From Thermoplasmatales archaeon BRNA1 (lineage in GTDB: Archaea > Thermoplasmatota > Thermoplasmata > Methanomassiliicoccales > Methanomethylophilaceae): DNA of 64,000 nt. A model generated the notes under the pieces. It was given only the letters and a program-made list of their open reading frames with translations. It was not told where the DNA came from and made no database searches. The stretch covers positions 992,001 through 1,056,000 of the forward strand of contig CP002916.1 of assembly GCA_000350305.1 (NCBI GenBank), read 5' to 3'. Position numbers and translations under genes: made by a program. Below, piece after piece: positions 16,871 through 24,113 of this stretch. The number at the start of each line of letters is the position of its first letter. Positions within the stretch are counted from its first letter, which is position 1.

Positions 16871-17338
16871 ATGGGAGAGGAACACATCGGCACATTCATG
16901 ACGGCCATAGGCATGGTCAGCATCGTCACCGACGGCAATACCGTCAGGGCCGTCTATCTCCCTTCTCAGAACCTGCCCGCGATGGAGGAGGGGACCGATC
17001 CCGTCATGGAGCAGGCCGTCCGCGAGATCGACGAGTATCTCGCGGGAAGGAGGAAGGTGTTCGATGTGCCGATCAGCATCGACGGGAGCGACTTCGCCGT
17101 GGACGTGCTCGTATCCATGTCGGAGATCCCGTACGGGGAGACCGTGACGTACTCCCAGCTGGCGGAGAAGTCGGGACATCCGGGCGCCGCCCGTGCCGTG
17201 GGGACCGTCTGCGCCAACAACGTGCTCCCAATCCTGATCCCCTGCCACAGGGTCCTTGCCTCCACGGGCATCGGGCAGTACTCCGGAGGGGTCGCCCTCA
17301 AGCAGCGCCTCCTGAACATCGAGAAGGAATACAGATGA
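16871..17338 (+). CDS. ogt: Methylated-DNA-protein cysteine methyltransferase
   Basis: 155 residues from the ATG at 16871 (MGEEHIGTF); an earlier in-frame ATG at 16838 is possible. The active-site PCHR (Cys125) follows NNVLPILI, and IPYGETVTYSQLAE and the HTH-like GAARAVGTVCANN are in place. It removes alkyl groups from O6-alkylguanine in a suicide reaction. Its TGA overlaps the ATG of the alkylation-repair glycosylase gene by 4 bp, so the two form one alkylation-repair unit. Confidence 0.92.
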   Translation: MGEEHIGTFMTAIGMVSIVTDGNTVRAVYLPSQNLPAMEEGTDPVMEQAVREIDEYLAGRRKVFDVPISIDGSDFAVDVLVSMSEIPYGETVTYSQLAEKSGHPGAARAVGTVCANNVLPILIPCHRVLASTGIGQYSGGVALKQRLLNIEKEYR

Positions 17339-18027
17339 ACCCGCAGGAGCTGGAATCCGAACTTCAGTCCCTTGCCGACGAGCAGTACAGGATTTTCAAC
17401 AGCAGGATCTCCGCCAGTCCGAAGAGGTCCATCGGGGTCAAGATGCCCCTCCTGAGGGGGATCGCCAGAAGGATAAACCGTGAAGATTGGAGGACCTTCG
17501 TCCAATACCCGTCCGAGAGTCTGGAGCACTGCGTCGTCAAGGGGCTTGTAATCGCCACCGCGAAATGCAGCGGGGACGAACGTCTGGCACTCACCGAGGA
17601 CTTCATCGGGGAGATCGAGGAGTGGAACACCTGCGATACGTTCTGCAGCGCATGGAAGATCGATTCCGGGGAGACCTCCGATAGGCTGTTCTCCAGATGC
17701 GAATCGCTCCTGGAGACCGGGAAGGAATTCCCCATGAGGGTGGGGGCCGTCATGATGCTCTCCAAATTCATCGACGGGGAGCACATCGGGAGGGTTCTGA
17801 AGGACCTTGGAGAACCACGCGAGAGTCCTGGCTACTATTGGGACATTGGCTGCGCATGGGCGCTTTCCGTGTGTTACGTCAAATTCCCGAAGGAGACCGA
17901 ACCCGTTCTGCTGTCCGGGAGGATCCCTCCCGCGATACTGAGGATGTCCCTGCAGAAGATACGCGACAGCTTCCGCGTGGAGAAGGCGGACAAGGAACGT
18001 ATCACGAAATGTGCCAGATTACTCTGA
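17335..18027 (+). CDS. AlkD-like DNA alkylation repair protein
   Basis: 230 residues of the HEAT-like repeat DNA alkylation repair family (AlkC/AlkD): helical repeats such as LEHCVVKGLVIATAK, EEWNTCDTFCSAWK and MRVGAVMMLSKFI. AlkD excises positively charged N3/N7-alkylated bases without flipping them. It is translationally coupled to ogt. The end overlaps the 3' end of the opposing gene by 9 bp. Confidence 0.82.
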   Translation: MNPQELESELQSLADEQYRIFNSRISASPKRSIGVKMPLLRGIARRINREDWRTFVQYPSESLEHCVVKGLVIATAKCSGDERLALTEDFIGEIEEWNTCDTFCSAWKIDSGETSDRLFSRCESLLETGKEFPMRVGAVMMLSKFIDGEHIGRVLKDLGEPRESPGYYWDIGCAWALSVCYVKFPKETEPVLLSGRIPPAILRMSLQKIRDSFRVEKADKERITKCARLL

Positions 18028-18591
18028 GATACGGCGTATTTCAGCCATGATCCTCTCGGAGTTCTCGGAACCCACGCGGGGTCCGTTCCTCTCGAGCCAC
18101 ATCCAGTCGCGTTCCTCGCATACCTGTTTCAAGTCCTTGGAGGTTACGGCGATCACCCTACCCTTGGGAAGGACATCGGCATCGATGATCATCTCCATCA
18201 TGTGCTTGGGGACGCATACGATGATGCGGTCGAACATGGTGCAGGTGTAGAGGATCTTGCCCAGGTAGTCCTTCTCCTTCTGGACGCGCTCGTAGTCCTC
18301 GGGAGTGGACATGACCTCCTCCGGGGGATAGTTCATGACCGTGTAATCCGCGGGGACGAAACCGAAGCGGCTGGAGATGATACCGAAGGATACCTCGCAG
18401 AGCTTCTCCCCCTTTTTCTCGCCGCTCTCCTTGACGGCGAGATCGAGCTTGGCCACGAGGTGCTTGACCTCCTGGCAGCGGCCGCCGAACATCTCGAAGG
18501 CGCTGGCGATCCCGTTCTTTAGGAATACGGTGGAGTCGTTGGTGAGGACGCACACAAGGGTGGGTGCTCCCGGATAATGCTTGTCCAGCAT
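18019..18591 (-). CDS. Uncharacterised 190-residue protein downstream of hypD
   Basis: I do not recognise the family. It begins MLDKHYPGAPTLVCVLTNDSTVFLKNG and contains a conserved-looking EVSFGIISSRFGFVPADY and a central stretch around MFDRIIVCVPKHMMEMII, suggesting an alpha/beta fold. Its ATG shares a base with the hypD TGA, so it is translationally coupled to hypA-hypD. A role in NiFe-centre or nickel handling is possible but rests only on position. It ends in TAA. Confidence 0.6.
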   Translation of the reverse strand: MLDKHYPGAPTLVCVLTNDSTVFLKNGIASAFEMFGGRCQEVKHLVAKLDLAVKESGEKKGEKLCEVSFGIISSRFGFVPADYTVMNYPPEEVMSTPEDYERVQKEKDYLGKILYTCTMFDRIIVCVPKHMMEMIIDADVLPKGRVIAVTSKDLKQVCEERDWMWLERNGPRVGSENSERIMAEIRRISE

Positions 18592-19673
18592 CAGAGGCGC
18601 CCCCTGAAGCGGTATGCGATGTTGCAGTTCCCCTCCATGGAGACCATGCAGGGTCCCTGGGGGGAAGTAGGTTTGCAGGCGGTCCCGAACAGCGGGCACT
18701 GCTCGGAGTCGATTAGTCCCCGGAGCACCTCTCCGCAGGAACATCCGTTGGCGTCCTCCTCGACGCTGGGGGTCTTCTTCAGGATGTCCTCGTAGACCTT
18801 CTTCGCGTCGTGGTCGGCGAACTCGGGTTTGAGGGTCATGATGGAGTTCTCGATGACCGGGAATCCCCTCCACTCGCCGTCGGTGGGGTAGAACACCTCG
18901 GACAGGATCTGGCGGGCCTTCTCGTTTCCGTTGTCCCTCACGAGGCGGGAGTACTCGTTCTCTATGACCGCCTTGCCGTCGTGAATCTGCTTGGCGAGCA
19001 GGTAGCAGGACATCAGCATGTCCAGGGGCTCGAACCCACAGACGACCTGGGGGATGCCGCACTGCTCGGAGAACTTGCGGAACGGCCCGAGGCCGGTGAT
19101 CACACAGACGTGCCCGGGCTGGATGAGACCGTCGATCTTCACCTCGCCCATCCCCAGGATCTTGTCGATGCAGGGGACGGTGTAGCGGTGGCAGGAGTAT
19201 ACGGTAAAATTCTCGGGGGCGTCGCCATGGACCAGGGGGACACCGGTGGAGGGGGCGGTGGTCTCGAATCCCACACCGACGAAGACGAACTTCTTGGCGG
19301 GTTCGGCGCGGGCCATCCTGACCGCGTCCTCGATGGAGTAGACGATCCTGACATCGCAGCCGTCCGCCTTGGCATCGAAGAGGGAACCGATGGTGGTGGG
19401 CACCCTCATCATGTCCCCGAAGGCGCAGATGGTGAGACCGTTCCTGGCCATGGTGATGGCGTCGGCGATCTCCCTGGAGGTGGTGACGCAGACGGGGCAT
19501 CCCGGTCCCTGGTGGACCTCGATGCCGGCATCCTCCAGGAGGCTGGTGAGACCGAACCTCACTATGGTGTCCTGGTGGGTCCCGCAGATGTGCATGACCC
19601 TGCACTTGACGTCCAGGTCCTTGATCGCCTTGACGATCTTGGCTGCCGTCTCCTCGTCTCTGTATTTGAACAT
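18591..19673 (-). CDS. hypD: Hydrogenase maturation factor HypD
   Basis: 360 residues from the ATG at 19673 (MFKYRDEETAAK), which follows the hypA stop by 2 bp. HypD with HypC is the scaffold on which the Fe(CN)2CO unit of [NiFe]-hydrogenases is built. Motifs: CGTHQDT, GPGCPVC, GFETTAPST, and the C-terminal Fe-S cysteines in GCSCGEV and QCPLFGTAC. Methanomassiliicoccales need it for the MvhADG-type hydrogenase that partners heterodisulfide reductase. hypC, E and F are not in this window. Confidence 0.95.
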   Translation of the reverse strand: MFKYRDEETAAKIVKAIKDLDVKCRVMHICGTHQDTIVRFGLTSLLEDAGIEVHQGPGCPVCVTTSREIADAITMARNGLTICAFGDMMRVPTTIGSLFDAKADGCDVRIVYSIEDAVRMARAEPAKKFVFVGVGFETTAPSTGVPLVHGDAPENFTVYSCHRYTVPCIDKILGMGEVKIDGLIQPGHVCVITGLGPFRKFSEQCGIPQVVCGFEPLDMLMSCYLLAKQIHDGKAVIENEYSRLVRDNGNEKARQILSEVFYPTDGEWRGFPVIENSIMTLKPEFADHDAKKVYEDILKKTPSVEEDANGCSCGEVLRGLIDSEQCPLFGTACKPTSPQGPCMVSMEGNCNIAYRFRGRL

Positions 19674-19675
19674 GG

Positions 19676-20059
19676 TCACTCCTCCTCTTCGATGTCGAAA
19701 CTCTCGATACGGCATGCGCTGCCCTCGATGACGTCAACCTTGCCGCCGCAGTCGGGGCAGGAAAGAACGGGGATGTTGTGGTCGGAACTCCCCTCTCCGA
19801 AATCAACGGTCTTCGCCGGGCCCTCGAACCCGCAGCTCCTGCATCTGAGGACGACGGGCTGCGGCTTGATGGTAAGCCTGGATCCCTTCAGGATGTTCCC
19901 GTCGGTCAGGACCTCCCAGGCGAACTGCATCTGCTCCGTACCGAGCTGCGTGAGGTCGCCGACAACGATGGTGACCTCGTTGACCTTGGTTACCTTGTAG
20001 TTCTTCAGTTCCTGTAGAACGGCGTCCACGATGTCTGCGGTAACGGATGCCTCGTGCAT
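19676..20059 (-). CDS. hypA: Hydrogenase nickel-insertion protein HypA
   Basis: 127 residues starting MHEASVT, with the nickel-binding His2 right after Met1 and a zinc site at Cys73, Cys76, Cys101 and Cys104 (CRSC, CPDC). The ATG at 20059 lies about 27 nt downstream of TATA TTTATAAT (20086-20093), which supports a leaderless start. The acidic tail DIEEEE is short. It delivers nickel to hydrogenase with HypB. First gene of hypA-hypD-unknown. Confidence 0.93.
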   Translation of the reverse strand: MHEASVTADIVDAVLQELKNYKVTKVNEVTIVVGDLTQLGTEQMQFAWEVLTDGNILKGSRLTIKPQPVVLRCRSCGFEGPAKTVDFGEGSSDHNIPVLSCPDCGGKVDVIEGSACRIESFDIEEEE

Positions 20060-20093
20060 ATCGTCCACGCGTATGGTCCCGCGCATTATAAAG

Positions 20094-20750
20094 TCAATGG
20101 GACGAGCCGTACTCGCACTGGTCCCTGACCATGCAACGCTCGCAGTGGGGATGGTTCGGGAGACAGCACTCCTGCCCGTGGCGGACGATGTAGCGGTTGA
20201 TGTCGCTCCACCTGTCCCTCGGGGTGAGGTCCATGAGTGCGTACTCGGTCTCCTCCGGGGTCTTGGTGTGCACCAGTCCCATGAGGTTGGAGATCCTGTG
20301 TACGTGTGTGTCGACGCAGACCGATGGGATGAGCATCGCGTAACTCCTCACGCAGGCGGCGGTCTTCCTGCCGACCATCGGGAGCTTGCACATCTCGTCG
20401 GTGTCCTCGGGCACCTTGCCCCCGTACTCGTCGCGAAGGATCCTGCAGCAGTCCACGATCGCCTTCGCCTTCTGGTTGGGGAAGCCTGCGGGGCGCACGA
20501 GGACGGCGACGTCCGCGGGATCGGCCTCGGCAATGGCACCGATGGTGGGATACTTGGTGAAGAGGGCGTCCGATGCCTTCCTGGTGTTGTCGTCCTTGGT
20601 CCTCTGGGAGAGGATGGTTGCGACGAGGACGTGGAACGGGTCGCAGGGCCATTCGGGATTCAGCCCCTCGGAGTTCCTGCCGGGATACGCTCCCTTGTTA
20701 TAGACCTCCGACATCCTATCGAGAATCACAACGATGTCCTGCCCTTCCAC
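20094..20750 (-). CDS. nth: Endonuclease III
   Basis: 218-residue DNA glycosylase/AP lyase for oxidised pyrimidines. The helix-hairpin-helix LPMVGRKTA carries catalytic Lys129, VDTHVHR carries Asp147, and the C-terminal [4Fe-4S] ligands are Cys196, 203, 206 and 212 (spacing 6-2-5, as in Nth). It overlaps folC by 25 bp and is cotranscribed behind it. Confidence 0.93.
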   Translation of the reverse strand: MEGQDIVVILDRMSEVYNKGAYPGRNSEGLNPEWPCDPFHVLVATILSQRTKDDNTRKASDALFTKYPTIGAIAEADPADVAVLVRPAGFPNQKAKAIVDCCRILRDEYGGKVPEDTDEMCKLPMVGRKTAACVRSYAMLIPSVCVDTHVHRISNLMGLVHTKTPEETEYALMDLTPRDRWSDINRYIVRHGQECCLPNHPHCERCMVRDQCEYGSSH

Positions 20751-22000
20751 CTCAGCGCCTCCTCCACCATGTAGAACGACCCGGTGACCAATAGCTTTTC
20801 CCCGGGCATACGGATATTCAATCCAAGTTCGATGGCCTCTCCCACAGATGGTGCCATCTGTGCACCTGGCACATATCTCCTCATAATAGCCAGTGTCTCC
20901 TCCGCCGGCCTCGCACGGGGGCAGTCGGGGGCGGTGACGACGACCTTGGATGCTATCTTCGACAGGTTCTCGCAGATATCCGGGGCGTCCTTGTCGGACA
21001 GGATCCCGAAAACCAGGACCGTCCTGCCGTAGATCTCGGATATATCCCTGACCAGCCCGTCGGAACCTGCACGGGTGTGGGTGACATCGAGGATGATATC
21101 GTCATCAGTAAGCTCCATCCTACACGGCCAGACGACCTCCCCCATCCCTTTTGCCAATGCCTCGGAGAGGTCTCCGAACCTATCCCCGATTGCTCTCAGG
21201 GATTCGAGTGCCAGCACTGCGTTTTTGGCCTCGTTTCTTCCCGGGATCGAGACGAAATAGCTCTCCCCTTTGTAAGTGAATTCCACTCCCCTCTCGGAGT
21301 TCTTCGTGACGGCAATGCTTCCCGCGTCGATGACCGTGAGCGGGGAGTTCCTTTCGGCAGCGGCCTGTGAAACGACATCCAGGGCGGCACCTGAGTTAAT
21401 GGTGACCGCGGGCACGCCGTCCTTGATTATTCCCGCCTTCTCGTAGGCGATCTTCTCGATGGTGTCCCCGAGATACTCCATATGCTCCATGCTGATGTTG
21501 GAGATCACCGATACCAGGGGGCGGATCACATTGGTGGCATCGAACCTGCCGCCCATGCCCACCTCGACGACCGCCACATCCACCTGCCTCTCCCTGAAGT
21601 ACTGGAAGGCCACGGCGGTGGTGACCTCGAAGAATGTGCACGACATGTCGCTCTCCCTCATGTCATCCACGAAATGTCTGGCACCTCCGACGATCCTCGA
21701 GAGGTCCGCATCGGAGATCGCCTCGCCGTTGACCGTGATGCGCTCCCTGAACTCCAGTATGTGTGGGGAGGTGTAGAGCCCCACCCTCAACCCCTTCGCC
21801 CTCAGGACGGAGGCCATGATCGCACATGTGCTCCCCTTGCCGTCGGAACCCGCGACATGTATGCAGGGGAAGGAATCCTGGGGATTGCCCATCCTCCTCA
21901 GAAGCGACCTGATGTTGGTCAGCCCGAGCTTGATGCCGTTGAGCTGCAGACCGTAAAGCCACTTCAACCGGGATTCGCACAGGGCGGACTCGTCTTTCAC
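20726..22000 (-). CDS. folC: FolC-like folylpolyglutamate/dihydrofolate synthase (Mur ligase fold)
   Basis: 424 residues. The P-loop GSDGKGSTCAIM (about residues 51-62), ITVNGEAISD, the VEVGMGGRFDATN segment and HMEYLGDTIEKIAYEKAGIIK are FolC signatures. It ligates glutamate to folate or a pterin analogue; in a methanogen the acceptor may be a pterin or another substrate. It starts with GTG about 27 nt after TTTTTATC, consistent with a leaderless message. CfbE of F430 synthesis is also Mur-ligase-like, but this sequence looks like FolC. Confidence 0.85.
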   Translation of the reverse strand: MKDESALCESRLKWLYGLQLNGIKLGLTNIRSLLRRMGNPQDSFPCIHVAGSDGKGSTCAIMASVLRAKGLRVGLYTSPHILEFRERITVNGEAISDADLSRIVGGARHFVDDMRESDMSCTFFEVTTAVAFQYFRERQVDVAVVEVGMGGRFDATNVIRPLVSVISNISMEHMEYLGDTIEKIAYEKAGIIKDGVPAVTINSGAALDVVSQAAAERNSPLTVIDAGSIAVTKNSERGVEFTYKGESYFVSIPGRNEAKNAVLALESLRAIGDRFGDLSEALAKGMGEVVWPCRMELTDDDIILDVTHTRAGSDGLVRDISEIYGRTVLVFGILSDKDAPDICENLSKIASKVVVTAPDCPRARPAEETLAIMRRYVPGAQMAPSVGEAIELGLNIRMPGEKLLVTGSFYMVEEALRWKGRTSL

Positions 22001-22033
22001 GACACTTCATCCCTGCATGAGATAAAAACTGAT

Positions 22034-22828
22034 TCACTGCCTCAGGGAACGTACCATCCCGGACACCATCTCGTTGTATGTGGTGTTCCTGTCCCTGCAG
22101 ATCCTGCGGATGGAGTCCATGGTGCCCGAACCGTACTGCGCGGCCTTCTTGGGACGCTCCGCCAGGAATCCGAATCCCAGGGCTACGGCGGCATCGCACA
22201 GCACCTTCTTCCTCACATCGGCATCGGGAGGACGGATCTCATCGATCGGTGCGGCCCTGACGAGCGCGGAGAGCTCCCTGTCGAGGTACGGGTATCCGAT
22301 GGCCTTGGAGAAATGGTCGGAGAGCTTCTTCTCGTGGGGTTTGGTCTCGCTGTAGAGCCTGCTGAGGTCCTCCACGATATGGTCGCGGAGCTGCTCCCCC
22401 TTCATGCCGACGTACTTCTGGTATCCGGCGAACTGCTCGTCCGCGCCCTGGCCGCCCAGAACGGTATCCTCGGTACATGTGCGGAGGACGTTGTACAGAG
22501 GGGTCTCGAAGGCGAGCACGAGAGGGGAATCCGTACCCGTTATATCTATCTGGCACTTTATTGAGTCGAGGATGGTATCGTCGTCGAGGACGATGGTCCT
22601 CAGATCCCCTCCCAGGAGCTCCGCCGCGGATTCTGCGGCTTCGATGTCGTGGGACCCCTCGGTGCCTGCGGTGTACAGGGTCACTTTGGAAGCGTGTCTC
22701 ATCGCCAATCCCGCGATGAGCCCGGAATCTATCCCGCCGGAGAACGCTATGGCGACCTTCTTGCCGGATACCAGCCTCCCCACGGCCGAATCCAATAGGT
22801 CTGCCACCCTGTCCGAGAGTTCCGACAT
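22034..22828 (-). CDS. Asparagine synthase-like ATP-pyrophosphatase
   Basis: 264 residues. The N-terminal PP-loop AIAFSGGIDSGLIAG and the later GGQGADEQFAGYQKY place it in the asparagine-synthase C-domain family. The N-terminal glutaminase half of AsnB is absent, so it must use another amine donor or act as a stand-alone ATP-dependent amidotransferase, as seen in several archaeal short homologues. The substrate is unknown. Divergent from nikR. Confidence 0.8.
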   Translation of the reverse strand: MSELSDRVADLLDSAVGRLVSGKKVAIAFSGGIDSGLIAGLAMRHASKVTLYTAGTEGSHDIEAAESAAELLGGDLRTIVLDDDTILDSIKCQIDITGTDSPLVLAFETPLYNVLRTCTEDTVLGGQGADEQFAGYQKYVGMKGEQLRDHIVEDLSRLYSETKPHEKKLSDHFSKAIGYPYLDRELSALVRAAPIDEIRPPDADVRKKVLCDAAVALGFGFLAERPKKAAQYGSGTMDSIRRICRDRNTTYNEMVSGMVRSLRQ

Positions 22829-22880
22829 GAGCTACCGTACGGTCGCGGACATAATGAATTTGGCGGACACAATAATGTTA

Positions 22881-22907
22881 CGAATACATCCAATTCGTAT
22901 GTATTCG
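22881..22907. promoter_or_regulatory. Dyad CGAATACAT-N9-ATGTATTCG, probable NikR operator
   Basis: A perfect 9-bp inverted repeat separated by 9 bp (GAATAC-N13-GTATTC), about 20 bp upstream of the nikR TATA. Widely spaced half-sites are typical of NikR tetramers. It may give autoregulation or act on the divergent gene at 22828. Confidence 0.55.
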
Positions 22908-22953
22908 GTATGTTCCCGCAACCTGTTTTATATCTCGGACGTAATAACGGGGT

Positions 22954-23397
22954 ATGGACGGAGTTACCCGTATTGGAGTCTCGCTGGAACCCGAGCTCCT
23001 TGCTGAATTCGACAAGATCATCGCGAAGAAAGGATATGTCTCCAGGTCCGAGGCCATCCGCGACCTCGTGAGGGATTCCCTCGCCGAGAACGAGTGGAAG
23101 AACGAGCATGAGCACATGTGCGGCGTGATCACCATGATATACGACCATGACACCATCGGACTCAGCGAGAAGATTACCGAGATCCAGCACGCAAGCTCCC
23201 AGAACGTCTTCACCACCATCCACATGCACCTCGACCATGACAGGTGCATGGAGATCGTCGCCGTCGAGGGCGAGCTCGCCGAGCTGAAGAAGATCAACAA
23301 CGACCTCGGTTCCCTCAAGGGCGTCCTCAGGTGCAAACTCACCATGGCCTCCAAGTCGAACGGCCATCTGCACTACATTGGCGTCAGGAACGACTGA
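22954..23397 (+). CDS. nikR: Nickel-responsive regulator NikR
   Basis: 147 residues: an N-terminal ribbon-helix-helix (TRIGVSLEPELLAEFDKII, SRSEAIRDLVRDSL), then an ACT-like metal domain with His79, His90, His92 and Cys98 (HMHLDHDRC), the square-planar nickel site of NikR. The ATG lies about 24 nt after TTTTATAT, so it is likely leaderless. It controls nickel uptake genes in known cases; its targets here may include the dyad at 22881-22907. Whether it also reads the 15-bp palindromes elsewhere in the window is unknown. Confidence 0.93.
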   Translation: MDGVTRIGVSLEPELLAEFDKIIAKKGYVSRSEAIRDLVRDSLAENEWKNEHEHMCGVITMIYDHDTIGLSEKITEIQHASSQNVFTTIHMHLDHDRCMEIVAVEGELAELKKINNDLGSLKGVLRCKLTMASKSNGHLHYIGVRND

Positions 23398-23405
23398 AAC
23401 ACCAT

Positions 23406-23424
23406 CGCAGGCCCCGCGCCTGCG
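23406..23424. terminator. Bidirectional hairpin between nikR and the convergent gene
   Basis: CGCAGGC/GCCTGCG with a 5-nt loop between the two stops. Confidence 0.55.
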
Positions 23425-23434
23425 TTCACCTTTC

Positions 23435-23968
23435 TCAGAGGTAGTCCGCGGTGATGATCGTGGACGAGATGTTCTTCCCCTCGATACCGAAGTGAACCTT
23501 GAGCATCACGTCGGTGGTCATGGCGGGGTTGAACGCCGCTGCGGTCTTTATGCCCTCGGCGGGCCCGATAACGTCGAAGAAATGCGGATAGAGGACGAAC
23601 TTGGGCTGCTCCTTGGGCAGGATGTCCGGATAGACGATGAAGTCGTCCGTGATCCACACGCCGTTGTCGCGGATGGACTCGCGGGGCATCATCTTGGGAA
23701 CATCGTGTCCGTAGACTATGCCTTCGCTGTCCGCCATGGCGAGGGTGAACTCGGTGGGCTGGTAGATGACGCCCTTGGAGAAGACGCAGAACACCACGTC
23801 GCTGTTGCGGACTCCGTCGAGGCCCTTGTTCTCGTAGGCGATGCCCCCGGATGCCGTGATCCCGGTCTCTCCGAGCATCAGCTTGAGCCTCGTCCTGCGG
23901 TCTAGGACATACGCCCCTATGACCCTGGGATTGGAACGAAGTTTCTGCAGAGCCCCATCCTCTTTCAT
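23435..23968 (-). CDS. Uncharacterised protein under the TGGAT-N5-ATCCA operator
   Basis: 177 residues that I cannot assign. It reads as a soluble alpha/beta protein (VIGAYVLDRRTRLKLMLGETG, FVLYPHFFDVIGPAEGIKTAAAF, ending GKNISSTIITADYL), with no signal or membrane segment. Its promoter has TATA TTATATAC (23993-24000) followed by a perfect GTTGGATTA-A-TAATCCAAC palindrome ending 4 bp before the ATG. It therefore belongs to the same regulon as the CbiZ-like, ABC, nitrogenase-like and CobN-like genes. Convergent with nikR. Confidence 0.7.
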   Translation of the reverse strand: MKEDGALQKLRSNPRVIGAYVLDRRTRLKLMLGETGITASGGIAYENKGLDGVRNSDVVFCVFSKGVIYQPTEFTLAMADSEGIVYGHDVPKMMPRESIRDNGVWITDDFIVYPDILPKEQPKFVLYPHFFDVIGPAEGIKTAAAFNPAMTTDVMLKVHFGIEGKNISSTIITADYL

Positions 23969-23971
23969 GTG

Positions 23972-23990
23972 GTTGGATTAATAATCCAAC
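23972..23990 (-). promoter_or_regulatory. Operator GTTGGATTA-A-TAATCCAAC
   Basis: A perfect 19-bp palindrome containing the TGGAT-N5-ATCCA core, placed between the TATA and the start codon of the 177-residue gene. This is the classic repressor position in an archaeal promoter. The most symmetrical of the six sites. Confidence 0.75.
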
Positions 23991-24113
23991 GTGTATATAA
24001 GGCCCGCGCAGACTAGTCCAAACCATCCAAATCCCATGTGTCCACAATTGTCCGTTTTTTAGACGTCCTCTATTATATTAATTAATTATAAATATAAACT
24101 AAGGGCGTTCACG

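Noticed and set aside
18019-19806. A 595-codon frame joining the hypD region and the 190-residue gene
   Set aside because: The first two thirds is a shifted frame of hypD; the proper boundary is the shared TGATG.
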